This document shows, piece by piece, positions 21,389-33,348 of a stretch of DNA of 64,000 bases (its first letter is position 1; each line of letters begins with the position of its first letter). The stretch comes from Euptelea pleiosperma (taxonomy: Eukaryota; Streptophyta; Magnoliopsida; Ranunculales; Eupteleaceae), in NCBI GenBank assembly GCA_035048495.1, contig CM068546.1, positions 15,568,435 to 15,632,434 on the forward strand, in the 5' to 3' direction. The notes beneath the pieces are model-generated. The model was not told the origin of the DNA, ran no database searches, and saw only the letters and a program-made list of their open reading frames with translations. Position numbers and translations under genes: made by a program.

Positions 21389-23590
21389 TGATATTCGCTC
21401 AAAAGTGCTTATTTTAAGCAATTATCATTTTAGCGTTATCGCACTCTCCTACGTAAAATGCTCTATTTATCTACTTTTCTACGTAAGAGTCTCTTCTGTT
21501 GCATAAAACACACTTTTCTGGACGAAATGGTATATTTGCATGCATTAAACATATTTTCGGAAGTCTAGATATAAAGCCGTTCTGATTAAGTCTCATTATA
21601 CGCTTCTTCTGTTGTAGAAAACCCTGAGTGGATGATTCTCGAGACTTGTGGGCCCAGATCGATCATGAAAGCCCAGTATCAAAGCTTAAAGAGCCCACAG
21701 GCTATGACTAGAAGATATGGACCAAATACGGGCTGAAAAAGAGGACTGAAGAGCCGGCCCAAAGAACGAAGAGAGTGGGAGAGCCAATGACCAAGAGAGG
21801 GACCAAAGCATTTAAAGCCACATGAGTCAGCAAGGAATGATAGTCTACTCTACTAGAGAAGCGTGAGGATGGTCACAGTGAAGATCAGGGTTCCAGACCC
21901 TTTGCCAATACTTTTATCTCTATTTTCTGATATCTTCTCTCTCCTCTCCCTAATTTTCTATCTCATCTCTCCTTATTCTCTCTCTCTTCATCTCTCGGTC
22001 CTCGAATCTACTGACCTAACCCCAGAACTCCTGTCCATTGGCTCTGGCCCATCTCCCTAAGCTATCGGACCGTTGGATCTTCCATCGGACCATTGGATTG
22101 TCCATCAGACCGTCGGATCTCTCTAAATCCGTCGGCCTACCAATCTGGGTCCCAATCAAGTCACCATCCATCCGATCGTCATCAAATTGTCTGTCACATC
22201 ATCTTGTGAGACGATGAACATCATTAATCCATGTGAACCAGTAGCCAGGCCCATCATCATCGACTTGTGGCCCGACCATTTAGTGGACCTCGCGATTTTC
22301 AAATGCTTTAAATTAATTATTTTTAAATAAAAAAAGGGGGTCCACTAAATGGGGAAATTCCCTAAAGAAAAGTAAGGTTTTACTTAATATATATATATAT
22401 ATATATTTTTTTTTTTTTCTTATTTTTTTTTTTCGAAAAATTCCCACTTTTTAAGGGGAAGAGAAGGGTTCGTTGGAACCCTAATCCCTCTCCCATCTCC
22501 TCCTCTCTTCCCCCATCCTTCTTCTCCTCTTCTGCCCCTTCTTCTCCTCTTGGTTTTCACCTTCCTCTTCATCTTCTCCACGCCCACACCGGAGTTGCAG
22601 GTCCGTCAAGCACGCCTGCGCACCATCACCTGCACATTCCTCCTTTCCTTATGCCCCTTCTCCTCTTCTTCTTCGTCTTCCTCTTCTTCTCCTTCTTTCC
22701 ATCATCTTCTTGCTGCTGCTACATGCAGCAGCATCGCTCCTCCTCTTCTCTCGTCGGAGTTGCAGACTGCAACTCCGGCCGCCAACGACAGCCACCACCA
22801 CGACTTGTAGGTCTAGTCCACACGGTACCCATCTCACCACGCTTCTCTTCCATCACTCCAGCACCCCTTCACCGCCGCTCTCCACCTTTTAGCACCATCT
22901 CCACCCTGCTGGTTCATCACCTAAACAGCAGGTGTGACACCTCTTTACCCCAACGTTCACGGTTTAGACCTAGAGCACCACCACCTGCAAGTTTCATAGC
23001 TGGACTGCACCTATCCCGGACGGCTTGGATCACGGTCTGCAACACCCACGTTCTCTTCACTTCTCTCTCCCAAAAACGAAGACAACAGCAAAAAAAAAAT
23101 AAAAAAAAGAAAAGAAAAAGAAGAGAAAAGAGGAGAGAAGAGAAGGGAAGGAGACGTCCTCCACATCGCCACCAAGTCATTCATCATCACCACCACGAGG
23201 TCGATCCTCACCTGCTGAACTTTTTTACAAAGCCATCATCCTTGCCTCATAGTTGCTGCCACCCCCATTTTCTTCAATGTGTTGGTGTTACACACCAAGC
23301 AATCCTGTTGGCGGTTCTCCATGAGGGCAAATCTTCATCAAGAAATCCACAGCCACCTCAGCCACGTACACGTGCAAGTGCACTGGCAGTCCACAAATCC
23401 TTCGTGTTGCCGGCCATCCATCCATCATGGTGAGAAAACCTCCTCTTTTGTCTCTCTAGTTCTCTCTCTCTAAGTCTTTTTCTCTCTAGGCCTTTTTACT
23501 TATTTTTCTCTCTCCTCCCTTAGTTTCTCTCTCTAGTTCTCTCTAGCGTTCTCTCTCCTTCGTCTCTTTCTCTCTCTAGAGTAGGCTTTA
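21389..23590 (+). mobile_element. LTR d (long subfamily), 3' end deleted
   Basis: It begins TGATATTCG immediately after B protease and matches the long LTRs through the GGACCGTTGGATC array, (AT)n at 22387-22405, GGGTTC-gttg-GAACCC (22466-22481), the inverted repeat CGGAGTTGCAG-a-CTGCAACTCCG (22755-22777), and the ATGGTGAG donor-like site (23428). It stops in the TCTCTCTAG-rich zone (about 23580-23600) without the U5 block or CTTTCA end. No right TSD exists; the left flank is CCTAC. B sequence resumes in integrase, so a deletion removed the LTR end together with B RT and RNase H. Confidence 0.85.
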
Positions 23591-23603
23591 GTTCGTTACA
23601 GGA

Positions 23604-24859
23604 CATGTTCCCTCACATTGGCCCACCCACGATAAAAGAAAGTTTTATTCTGAGGTGACCAAATTCTTTTGGGATGATCCATACTTGTTTAAATATTGTC
23701 CAGACCAAATCATCAGGAGATGTGTCCTAGAACATGAGCATCACTCGATTTTGACCTTGTGCCATTCCAGTGCCTATGGAGGCCATTTTTCTGGAAAGAA
23801 AACAACTTTCAAGATATTACAATGTGGGTTTTATTGGCCCTCTCTTTTTTAAAGATGCTCACATTTTCTGCCAGTCTTGTGACTGATGCCAAAAGTTAGG
23901 GACCATTAGTCGTAGAAACATGATTCCCTTAAATCCCATTCTCATCATTGAAATATTCGATGTGTGGGGCATTGACTTCATGGGCCCTTTACCTTGTTCC
24001 TTTGGCAACCTATACATTTTGGTGGCTGTGGACTATGTATCTAAGTGGATAGAGGCCATAGCATGTAAAGATAATGACCATAGAGTTGTCCTAAAGTTCT
24101 TAAAAGATAACATCTTATCTAGATTTGGGACCCCTAGAGCCATCATTAGTGATGGGGGGAAGCACTTCTGCAACAAGCCTTTTGAGAGCCTAATGGCCAA
24201 ATGTGGTATTACTCACAAAGTTGCTACCTCCTATCACCCTCAAACGAGCGGACAAGTAAAATTTTCAATCGGGAGATCAATAATATTTTACAGAAAACTG
24301 TAAACCCAGACCACAAAGATTGGTCCTTGAGAGTAACTGATGCACTCTGGGCTTATTGTACAACTTTTAAAACTCCCTTAAGATGTCCCCTTACCGCTTG
24401 GTTTTTGGGAAGGCATGTCACTTGCCAGTTGAGCTTGAGCAAAAAGCTTATTGGGCCATCAAAAAGCTTAACTTTGATATAGACAAAGCTGGAGTCCAAA
24501 GGAAGCTCCAGTTGAATGAGCTAGCAGAGATTCGGACAGACTCCTATGAGAATGTAAAGATTTACAAAGACAAAACAAAAGTTTTTCACGATAAAAACAT
24601 TCTCAGGAAGTCTTTCCAACCTTCTAATAAGGTGCTTCTTTATGACTCTAGACTTCATCTCTTCCCAGGAAAACTCAACTCTAGGTGGACTGGCCCTTAC
24701 ATAGTCCGGACTGTCTTTTCTTATGGCTCGGTCGAGGTTGAGAATCCAAAATCTGGCACCACGTTTAATGTGTATGGGCAAAGGTTGAAACCATACCTTG
24801 AGCATTTTGATCCTGAGACCATCTCCATGGTCTTGGAGGATCCTATTTATCAGGATTAG
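23604..24859 (+). pseudogene. Integrase of element B (left assembly copy, frameshifted)
   Basis: It resumes in the region before the zinc-binding domain (F-W-D-D-P-Y-L-F-K-Y). The zinc domain Y-G-G-H-F...C-Q-S-C-D follows, broken by an extra T in a T-run (about 23845-23851) and a TGA where the family has Arg. The catalytic core starts near 23920 (G-I-D-F-M-G, then I-I-S-D-G-G). The DD35E Glu position is Lys (G-Q-V-K). This copy lacks one G near 24257 and one near 24383 relative to 40062 and 40188, splitting the core into three frames. The C-terminal part (W-T-G-P-Y) ends at 24859. Confidence 0.9.
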
Positions 24860-25185
24860 TTTGTCTTCTTTTTTTTGAAAGCTTGGAATGTAGTCTTGAG
24901 CTAATTTTGAAGAAATCTATGGTGTATCCTCTCCCTAAATCTTTATTTTGTTAATGCATGTTCATTTCATGTTTATCATCACCATGCGTTGTTTTTGAAA
25001 ACCAATTTTTCTATTCATTGGGGACAATGAATTGTTTAAGTTGGGGGTGTGGGTATTTCAAAAATATTATGTCCAGATTTCTTAGCCATTCCAATCATTT
25101 TTAAGCACTTCTCATTCTAAAAAAAAAAAAATCTGATCTTATTTTGATTGCCAAGGGACTGACAAATATTCAAGTTGGGGGGTGT
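24860..25185 (+). other. 3' UTR and PPT of element B
   Basis: A hairpin TTCATTG-ggga-CAATGAA (25014-25031) is followed by a first G-tract TTGGGGGTGTGGG (25041-25053). An imperfect TTGCCAA/CTGACAA pair comes next, then the true PPT CAAGTTGGGGGGTGT abutting the LTR at 25186. There is no env-like ORF. Confidence 0.8.
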
Positions 25186-26183
25186 TGATAATGCTCATTT
25201 TGTGCTTATTATCTGTTTTAACTTTAGAACATTATTGAGTTTCATGAGCTTATAACTTTACATTTTAATGTAAAATGCATCATAGGTGCCTCATGCACAA
25301 CTTATCCAATTTAGACTCTCATTACGTGCATATTTGATACTTATAGGATATTCGTCGCATGAAAGACTTTTGTGCAAAGTCTCTTAAGAGGCTTATCATA
25401 AATTTTTAAGCCATGAAGCCATGCAAGCCATGAAGTCACTTGTTCAAGCCATGAGAGCCATTGAAGCCATCACACCTTTATGGAGCCATCCCAAGCCATT
25501 GGAGCCTTCTAGAGGATTCTCAAGCCATCAAAGCCACATGGAGCCTTCACATGGGTGAAAGGGACAAGTCAAGAAGGATAATGCTCAATGTGGTAAAGAA
25601 TAGGCCTTGTCTTCTTTCAAGCCCATAACATGCCTCTTTCTAGTTTGTTTTCCACCTAGCCTCTTACACTTCTTACACATCTCCTTCTCCTATGTGTACC
25701 CCTCCCATTTTGAGCTTGACCTTGGGCACTCTTTTGATTACATCTGAATCTCTTACACCATTTTGGTAACAAGAATGAGCTCCCCTTTGACCACTTTCCA
25801 CCTCATCTCCACCTCTTATCTCCACCTATCACTCATCCACATCACCTTCCACTTCACCACCTTCCATCATCTATATAAGCTCACTTTGAGCTTATGAGAG
25901 GGCCTTCTTCCTTTTTCTAGTGAGTCTACTTTAGAGAGCCCAAGAATCTCAAGCAAGTCCCTTCTCTACTCTTTCTTATTTTATTTTTCTATTTAGTTTC
26001 CATTGCCATCCACACCATGGTTGGCTAGACCCTTAACAAGGGCTAGAGAGGAGGCATTTTCCCTCTCCCTATTGTGAATTATTGAGTGTAGATCCATATT
26101 TATGAGAGCTTCCTTATAGAGATTTTTCTAGTACTTTATTGAAGTTGTTTTGTACCATTTCATGTTGTATGTCATGTATACTT
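25186..26183 (+). mobile_element. 3' LTR of element B, truncated
   Basis: It matches the first ~1 kb of the 5' LTR (from 11922) and breaks at GTATACTT. Minus-strand LTR fragment R2 follows at once. The missing ~0.7 kb does not reappear. Confidence 0.85.
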
Positions 26184-27327
26184 TGAAATTTCACCGGTAC
26201 GTTCTCTTTAACTGAATATACCTAGAAGGGGGGGGGGTTGATTAGGTATTTAAAATTATTTATACCTACACAGGTTTACTGGATGATGGTAAGGGAATAA
26301 AATCGCATGCCTTAGTTGTTTGATAAAAGATTATCACAACCGACTCAAATCGAATATACCTCCGTGGTATATTTTCTTTTCATCATTTGATCTGATCAGA
26401 ATAAATTACGGAATACAAACAACAATCACACAAGACAAGAGATTTTTACGTGGAAACCTTAGCCAATGAAAAAACCACGGGACCACGTCCAGACAGAAAG
26501 TATCACTAACTGAAAAGTTAAACGAAACAAAGGTTACCTATGCAGCACCGTTGCAAATACCACTTCCAACCTTAGGCAAGGTCTACTGCCGATGCGTCCA
26601 CGTCCTCTGAATTAACGCTACGAATCCACACGCGCCCTTCCAACTAAGAAGCCTTGTCCGCTTGTTCAGTTTGGTACACCCCAAACCTACCGTCGATCGG
26701 CTCCTCCGATCTTAATTCTCAACACTCCCGCCTTTGCAGAAGGTGAAGGATTCAGTACACCTTGAACCCTAAGTTTTTCAAATGGTGTTGAGTTACACTG
26801 GTACACTCAGGCTACTAGGTCGAATATAGAAGTGGGAGACCTAAGCTGAGGAAAGGATCAAGCTCTTGGCTTTGATCAAGAAGAGAACAAGCTCACAAGA
26901 TGTGAATGGAAAATAAGCTTCTTGCTCTTCGAATGGACACTCTAATAAATATAATATTTTCTTCTCTCTCTTGAAGATTGAGTCACTCTGTGTCTCTGTG
27001 TATTTAGAGAAGGCATATAAGGGTTGTATTTATAGAATTCCAAGACCCTGAGTCGTGCAGAACGTGGGATGATGGAACTATGAATTTCGGATTTGAGAAA
27101 GACCAATTCTGTGCATGGTCCAATCGATTGTACACTAGGTCCAATCGATTGGGGATAAGTGTCCAATCGATTGCGCTCAATAAGATTTCTATTTCGAAGG
27201 CACCAATCGATTACACAGGGTTCTTCAATCGATTTGACTCAGAAAAGTTTATGTCCCAAAGGCTCCAATCGATTTCACAAAGTCTCCAATCAATTTGACT
27301 TAGATAAGTTATGTCCCAAAGACTCCA
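26184..27327 (-). mobile_element. Minus-strand LTR fragment R2, related to the A1 LTR
   Basis: It is homologous to 6373-7300, including the CAATCGATTG cluster (27117-27300) and a minus-strand TATAAATA (about 27030-27037). It is truncated on both sides, by the junction with the B LTR and by LTR e. No coding sequence. Confidence 0.75.
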
Positions 27328-27841
27328 TGATATTCGCTCAAAAGTGCTTATTTTAAGCCATTAATGTTGCATTCTCACACGTAGAACTTGTCTTTTCGTC
27401 GACTTTTCCATGTAAGAGTTTCTTCCATTGCATAAAACGCATTCTTTAGATGAAAATCGACTATTTGCATGAAATATACGCATTTCAGATAGTCCAGTAT
27501 CAAGCCATTTTAGTTGAATCTCATTACGTGCTTTTTCACTTGCAAAAGACCCTATCGGGCGACTCTCGAGGACTGGCGGGCCCACGATCAACCACAGAAG
27601 ACTTCTATCAAAGCTTAAAGATCGTAGAGCCGGAACAAGGACTAAGAGAGAGAAGAATAGCTAGAGACCAAGAGAAGGACTTAGGTGTTAAAGGCCACAC
27701 CAATTGACATCAAAGAATAAGTTTGACTAATTGGTGGAGCGAACGAGAGAGAATAAAGAAGATCAGGGTTCAAGACCCTCCAATGCTTTTATTTTTGTAT
27801 TTTTCTCTCACCTCTCTCCTATTTCTCTCTTTATCTATCTT

Positions 27842-27912
27842 GGCCCATGACCTAGGCCCATGACCCATGACCCATGCCCATACGCATGACCCATGCCCAT
27901 GACCATGCCCAT
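27842..27912 (+). repeat. Short CCCATG minisatellite in LTR e
   Basis: It uses the same units as 15004-15170 but is less than half as long. Confidence 0.85.
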
Positions 27913-28257
27913 TTGCAATAACAAGAGAGAATTGGTCTCACTTGACCGATTCTTCTCTCCCCCATATCTCTCTATCCTAGTCACTCTCTCTCATCTAACT
28001 AACCCATTCCCCCTTCTCTTCCTCTCTTTCTTCTTTCTTTCTCTTCTTTTTTACCCTTCTTCTCTGACGAGCTCACCATTAACGCCTCCACCTCAAGGTG
28101 CAAAGCGTTAAACAGCAACGTCTCCTTGCTGCCCATTCCATCCGCCACAATCAAAGGCTACAATCTTCAATCCTATTGAGGTCGATCCAATCGGAGTTCC
28201 ACCATCTACCTCTTCAATGGTAAGCTTCTCTCTAATTCATCTCTCTAACCTTCCTAC

Positions 28258-30081
28258 TGAAAGTAGGATTTTCTTCGCGTCGTTGATTACGAAAACCCTA
28301 ATCTCAACAAAATTTATAAATTATCCGATTTTTATCCTGCAAAATTCAGAGATATTTGTATAGGGATTCACGTCGGATGTCGATCCGCACTCGGGGTTAG
28401 TTCGCGCAACTCAAGAACATAAAATGACAGATGTTAGATAGAAATTTGTAGAAATAATTGATGGAAAGGTGAGAATGGTGAAGCGATATTTGAAAACATA
28501 ATTTGAGAGAATTATCAAAGAATTAATCTAAGCTATAATAGAAGAGAATCCAAACAAAAGCTAAAAACCAAATAAACTTCATTAATAAATTATAAAGTTG
28601 CTACAATGCTTTCAAGAAACAAATACTAACCCTAATTAATAAGCAACAAAAGCTTTAGAGTGAGAAAATGGGAAACCCAAAATTTTTAGAGAGAGGAAGC
28701 CATTTAGAGAGCTAATCCTAGAGAGAGAAAGAACTAATTAGAGAGAGTAACCTCACTATGGAGACTTACCAGAGATGATTTGCAGGTGTGCTAGCCATTC
28801 AAGAAAGGGAAAGCAAAGGTGTTTGGGCACCTTAGTTGGAGTTGCAGGTGTCGATGAATAGTTGTGCACCTTGATGGATGAGATATCATGATGAACATGG
28901 ACTGCAAAGGGAAGGGTAGACTAGATCCGTTCAACGCCTCCAATGGTAGTGAAGCGATGTGGACTGGTGCGTCGATTACTTGCAGGTTTGTTTCACGGTG
29001 GGGAATGGAATGAGATGAAGGAAAATCGATATGGCAATGGGACGCAGGTGAGCAATCCAACAACCTGCAATCGTTTGAGGGGCTGCAATGTCGTTAGACC
29101 TTTGTGTGGTGCGCCGGCGAGTTGCTGGAAGTACTTGCAACGGCCTAAAGGTGGAGAGGGTGGACGGCTGGTGGATGCAACAATGAAGCATGCAACGTGG
29201 AGGATGCAGCAGGCGGTGATCTCCCCTTCTTCCCTTTTCCTCTTCCTTCTCTTTATCTTCTTTTTTGTTTTTCTTGGGAAGAGAATCAGAGAGGAGAGGA
29301 GAACGTGGGGAGAAAGGATGGTGAAGAGATGATGGTGGTGGTTCGCTGTTGCCGGTTGTGACCGGAGAAGAAGTTGCAGGCGGTGTTCTTTGGTGAGAGA
29401 GATGAGCAGGTGATGCTGGTCTTCAAAAGGGGGGGAAGGCGGTAGTGCAGCAGCTGCTGGTGGTCGAAAGCTGCAAGGTGGAGCGGTAGGAGGCGTTAAC
29501 GCCGGAGTTGCAGACCTGCAACTCCGGCCGTGATTGAAGAAGAGGATGAAGGGGCTGGCGGTTTAGTGATGGAAGCGGCACATGGAGAGGTTCCTCTCCG
29601 GCAGGTTGTGGAGAGAATGGTCCGGTTGGTGAAGCATGGACCGTGGACGATGAGAGGTGCTGCAGGTGTGGCACGAACGGCCGGAGTTGCAGGCGCAACT
29701 CCGGTGAGGGCGGTAATGGAGAAAGAAGAAAAAAAAAATAATAATAATGAAGATGAAGAGAAGGGAAAAAGGGTGCGGTAATGGACGATGGTGGCAGGCG
29801 GACCTGCTGTGGCACTAGCAGGGGGATTAGGGTTGCAAGGGGATGCTGTGGTGGTGGCCGGAGTTGCAGCCTGCAACTCCGGTGGAAGATGGTTAAGAAG
29901 ATGAAGAAGAAGGTGGCGAAGCGGGAGGAGAAACGGCCAAGAGAAGGGAGAAAAAGGGCAGGATCTTTTTGGGGAGAGAAAGGAGGGGATTAGAGGAGGA
30001 TTAGGGTTCGAACGAACCCTTCTCCTTTCTCTTATAAAGCTCCCTATTTCCTTTAATGGAAATAGGGTATTTTTTAAATAA

Positions 30082-30159
<78 letters not shown>

Positions 30160-31133
30160 TAAGTAAAATGCTACTTTTTCTTGGGGAATGTCCCCATTTA
30201 ATGGACCCCCCATTTTTTTAAAATTTAATTAAAATTCTTTGGAAATTCACGGGGTCCACTAACTGGTCAGACAGCGGGTCGATGATGATGGGCCCGGCTA
30301 TTGGCCCACATGGATTGATGATGTCCATCGTCTCACAAGATGATGTGACAGACAGTCTGATGGCGATCGGATGGATGGTGACTTGATTGGGACCCAGATT
30401 GGTAGATCGACGGATCTAGAGAGATCCAACGGTCCGATTGAAGATCCAACGGTCCGATGGAAGATCCATCGGTCAAAAAACTAAGGGAGATGAGATAGAG
30501 CCGATGGGCAAGAGTTCTGGGGTTAGGTCAGTAGATTCGAGGACCGAGAGATGAAGAGAGAGAGAGAATAAGGAGAGATGAGAGAGAAAGTATCAAAAAA
30601 TAGAGAGAAAAGCACTGGCGGAGGGTCTGGAACCCTGGTCTTCACTGTGACCATCCTCACGCTTCTCCAGTAGAGTCGACTATCATTCTTTGCTGACTCA
30701 TGTGGCTTTAAACGCTTTGGTCCGTCTCTTGGTCATTGGCTCTCCTGCTCTTTTCGTTCTTTGGGTCGGCTTTTTGGTCCTCTTATTCAGCCCATATTTG
30801 GCCCATATCTTCTAGTCATAGCATGTGGGCTCTTTAAGCTTTGATAATGGGCTTTCATGATCGATTTGGGCCCACAAGTCTCGAGAATCGTCCCATCGGG
30901 GTTTCCTGCGACAGAAGAAGCGCGTAATGAGACTTTATCAGAACGGCTTAATATCTAGACTTCCGAAAATGTGTTTAATGATGCAAATATACCATTTCGT
31001 CCAGAAAAGTGTGTTCTACGCAACACAAGAGACTCTTTCGTAGAAAAGTAGGTAAATAGAGTATTTTACGTAGGAGAATGTAATAACGCTAAAAGGATAA
31101 TTGCTTAAAATAAGTACTTTTGAGCGAATATCA
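28258..31133 (-). mobile_element. Solo LTR f (long subfamily, minus strand, 2876 bp) with TSD CCTAC
   Basis: Its ends on plus are TGAAAGTAGG and GCGAATATCA, with CCTAC at 28253-28257 and 31134-31138. On its own strand it has CCCTATTTCC-attaaa-GGAAATAGGG (30042-30067), TATAAG (30031-30036), the GGGTTC/GAACCC hairpin (30004-30019), three GGAGTTGC/GCAACTCC inverted repeats (29502-29527, 29681-29704, 29858-29882), and a GGTAAGT site (28764-28770). Confidence 0.95.
30090..30151. repeat. (TA)n microsatellite in LTR f
   Basis: About 60 bp of TA dinucleotides. The equivalent tract in the right copy (45898-45953) is a few units shorter. Confidence 0.95.
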
Positions 31134-31596
31134 CCTACCTTCTTTCTCTCTCTTCTTTCCCTCTCTACCTTTACATGCTTTCTAGGGTAATATTTTAATG
31201 GCTTTCTAAATTAATTTGGTTTAATGTTATTTCCGTTGTAAAGCATTTGTTTTTAGTTTAATGAACAAGTTTTAAATTCAAGTTTAAGTTGTTTTCATTT
31301 ATTGTGTTTTTCATTCTCGTTTCTCTTATGTTTTTTTTCATTCTAATAGTTTTAACAACAATCTCAAGTATATTTTAAATCAACATCCACCATTCTTACC
31401 CTTCCATTTATTTCGAGTATTTTTTGATTATTCTTGTTTCTTATTGTGCTAACTAATCCCGAGTGCGGATGATATCCGACACGAGCCACTGTGCAAGTCT
31501 GCTTATTTGCAGATTAAGTGAATCAATTCGGAGAAATTACAAATATTGTTGAAATCAAGGGTTTCCGATCCAACGACACGGAAAACCTTAATTTCA

Positions 31597-32045
31597 AATG
31601 GCGTCGTTGCCGCTTGGTTGACAGGATTGCAAAAAGACGAACAAGAATTCGGAAAGCTACTTAATATTGAAGATCCGATCAAAAATCGGAAACTTTCCAT
31701 TTTATTTTCCATATTTTCCACTTATTATTTTAATGCCTCGGACGGCTGAGTGTAAAGTTGTAATAATTTTGGGATTCATTTTCTCTCATTTTAGAATAAC
31801 TGCTAGATAATTAATTATAAAAATATTAGGGTCAGATTTCAATTCTACTATTTCTAGTTATATTATCATTGGTTATTCGATTCAATTTGGAAGATTTCCA
31901 ACTTCGGGTAATTCAAAAGTAGATATTTTCGAATCCTAATTCGGAAATAGCTAAAGTTGAATTTCAAACCCTAATTGGAATTAATTCACAATACCGGTCC
32001 TAAATCATTGCATGTTTCTTAAAACCCCAAAGGCGGTATATCTTC
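31597..32045 (+). other. PBS and start of leader of element E
   Basis: TGGCGTCGTTGCCG at 31599-31612 is a tRNA-Asp-type PBS two bases after the LTR, with one mismatch in the first 14 bases. The following leader is recognisably homologous to the leader of M (from 50507). It is cut by the next LTR at 32046; the remainder of E is not in the window. Confidence 0.8.
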
Positions 32046-32378
32046 TAATATTCGCTCAAAAGTGCTTATTTTAAGCAATTATCCTTTTAGCGTTATTGTA
32101 TTCTCCTACGTAAAATACTCTATTTATCTACTTTTCTACGTAATAGTCTCTTTGTTGCGTAGAACACACTTTTCTAGACGAAATGGTATATTTGCATGCA
32201 TTAAACGCATTTCTGGAAGTCTAGACATTAAGTTGTTCTGATAAAGTCTCATTACGCGCTTCTTCTGTCGCAGGAAACCCCGATGGGACAATTCTCGAGA
32301 CTTGCGAGCCTACATCGATCAAGAAAGCCCATTATCAAAGCTTAAAGAGCCCACATGCTATAACTAGAAGATATGGCC
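32046..32378 (+). mobile_element. First 333 bp of the M 5' LTR at the contig end
   Basis: It starts TAATATTCG (second base mutated from TGATATTCG) after TCTTC, and runs into the N gap. It corresponds to 47849-48181. Confidence 0.85.
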
Positions 32379-32478
32379 NNNNNNNNNNNNNNNNNNNNNN
32401 NNNNNNNNNNNNNNNNNNNNNNNNNNNNNNNNNNNNNNNNNNNNNNNNNNNNNNNNNNNNNNNNNNNNNNNNNNNNNN
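32379..32478. other. Assembly gap, exactly 100 N
   Basis: A run of 100 Ns is a conventional placeholder for a gap of unknown size between scaffolded contigs. Confidence 0.99.
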
Positions 32479-33348
32479 TCGATCAATTGGGACATGGGGA
32501 GATATGTCTAAAGAATTCTTGAAGAAATTTTTCCCGACTCAAAAGACTCATACCCTCAAGAGAGCCATCATGACATACTCTCAAAAAGAGAATGAGGTAT
32601 TCTTTTCATGTTGGGAGAGGTACAATGACCTACTCCGAAAATGCCCTCATCATGGTTATGATAAGCCAAACCTTATTGGATTCTTTCTTGATGGACTTAC
32701 ATCTTCTATGAGGCAACTTGTAGAAACAATGAGTAATGGAGAATTCATCATGAAAGAACCTGATGAGGCTTGAGAATTCCTTGAAAATTTAGGGGAAAAT
32801 ACCCAATCTTGGGAAGAACATGATAAAGTGGACAAGCCTAGTGAGAGACTTAATCCCTCCAAAGGAGGAATTTATCATGTCCGTGAGGACATAGAATTGA
32901 GTGCTAAAATTGCTAGCCTCACTAGGGAAGTTGAGGCTTTAAAAGGAAAAGGCAAGAAAGTTGATAACATATGCGCTATTTGTGAGAGTAACTCTCATGA
33001 GACTAGGGATTGTCCAACAATCCCGGCCTTGCAAGGGGTACTCCATGAACAAGCCAATGCCATGGATGCCTACAAGAAGCCTTATGATAATTCTCCATAT
33101 TCCAATACTTACAACTCTAATTGGAGGAATCATCCCAACTATGGTTGGAGGCAAGGGCAAGCTAGTGGGCAAGGCAATGGGCAAAATAGTGGGCAAAGCA
33201 ATAGAAACTCCCTAGGACCTTCATCTAACCAAACATATCAATCACCCATGAAGTCCTTAGAGGAAACTCTACAATCCTTCATGCAAGCTCAAACGACCAT
33301 CAACCAATCCACTATGCAAGCTATACAAAAATTGAAAGCCACTGTTAG
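32479..33348 (+). pseudogene. gag of element B, second assembly copy (starts mid-domain)
   Basis: Equivalent to 16677-17546. It begins inside the capsid domain because the contig begins here. It has the same TGA in place of Trp (32771-32773) and the same zinc knuckle. One visible residue change is Phe to Tyr in the N-(F/Y)-G-W-R segment. Confidence 0.9.

Larger units (their letters stand above)
11922..26183 (+). mobile_element. Athila-type element B, nested and deleted
   Basis: In order: 5' LTR (11922-13622), PBS (13630), leader, gag, protease, integrase, PPT, and a truncated 3' LTR (25186-26183). Three foreign LTRs (b, c, d) sit inside it. RT and RNase H are missing at d. The part from 16677 rightward appears a second time at 32479-41990 (see the assembly overlap entries). 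Confidence 0.9.
27328..31596 (+). mobile_element. 5' LTR of element E (short subfamily), split by solo LTR f
   Basis: The LTR proper is 27328-28257 plus 31139-31596, about 1.39 kb. It starts TGATATTCGCTCAAAAG, ends TTAATTTCA, and is followed by a PBS. Compared with solo LTR b it lacks about 110 bp (junction near 28008) containing the ACCGTTGGATC palindrome and the TATA box, and has a shorter CCCATG array (27842-27912). Confidence 0.9.
16677..32378. repeat. Left copy of 15.7-kb duplicated block, ends at the N gap
   Basis: This sequence recurs at 32479-48181 with a constant offset of 15799-15807 and only scattered differences. It ends exactly at the gap, and the other copy starts exactly after the gap, so an unmerged contig overlap is more likely than a genomic duplication. 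Confidence 0.9.

Noticed and set aside
22651..23433. 260-codon ORF inside LTR d (also 38456-39238)
   Set aside because: It lies wholly within non-coding LTR leader, is low-complexity (Ser/Pro/His/Lys-rich from CT- and A-rich DNA), and is not open in sister LTRs. No domain is recognisable.
28791..29332. Overlapping ORFs of 90-129 codons in LTR f (also 44598-45139)
   Set aside because: Antisense and sense frames in LTR leader sequence with biased composition. They are not shared with sister long LTRs.
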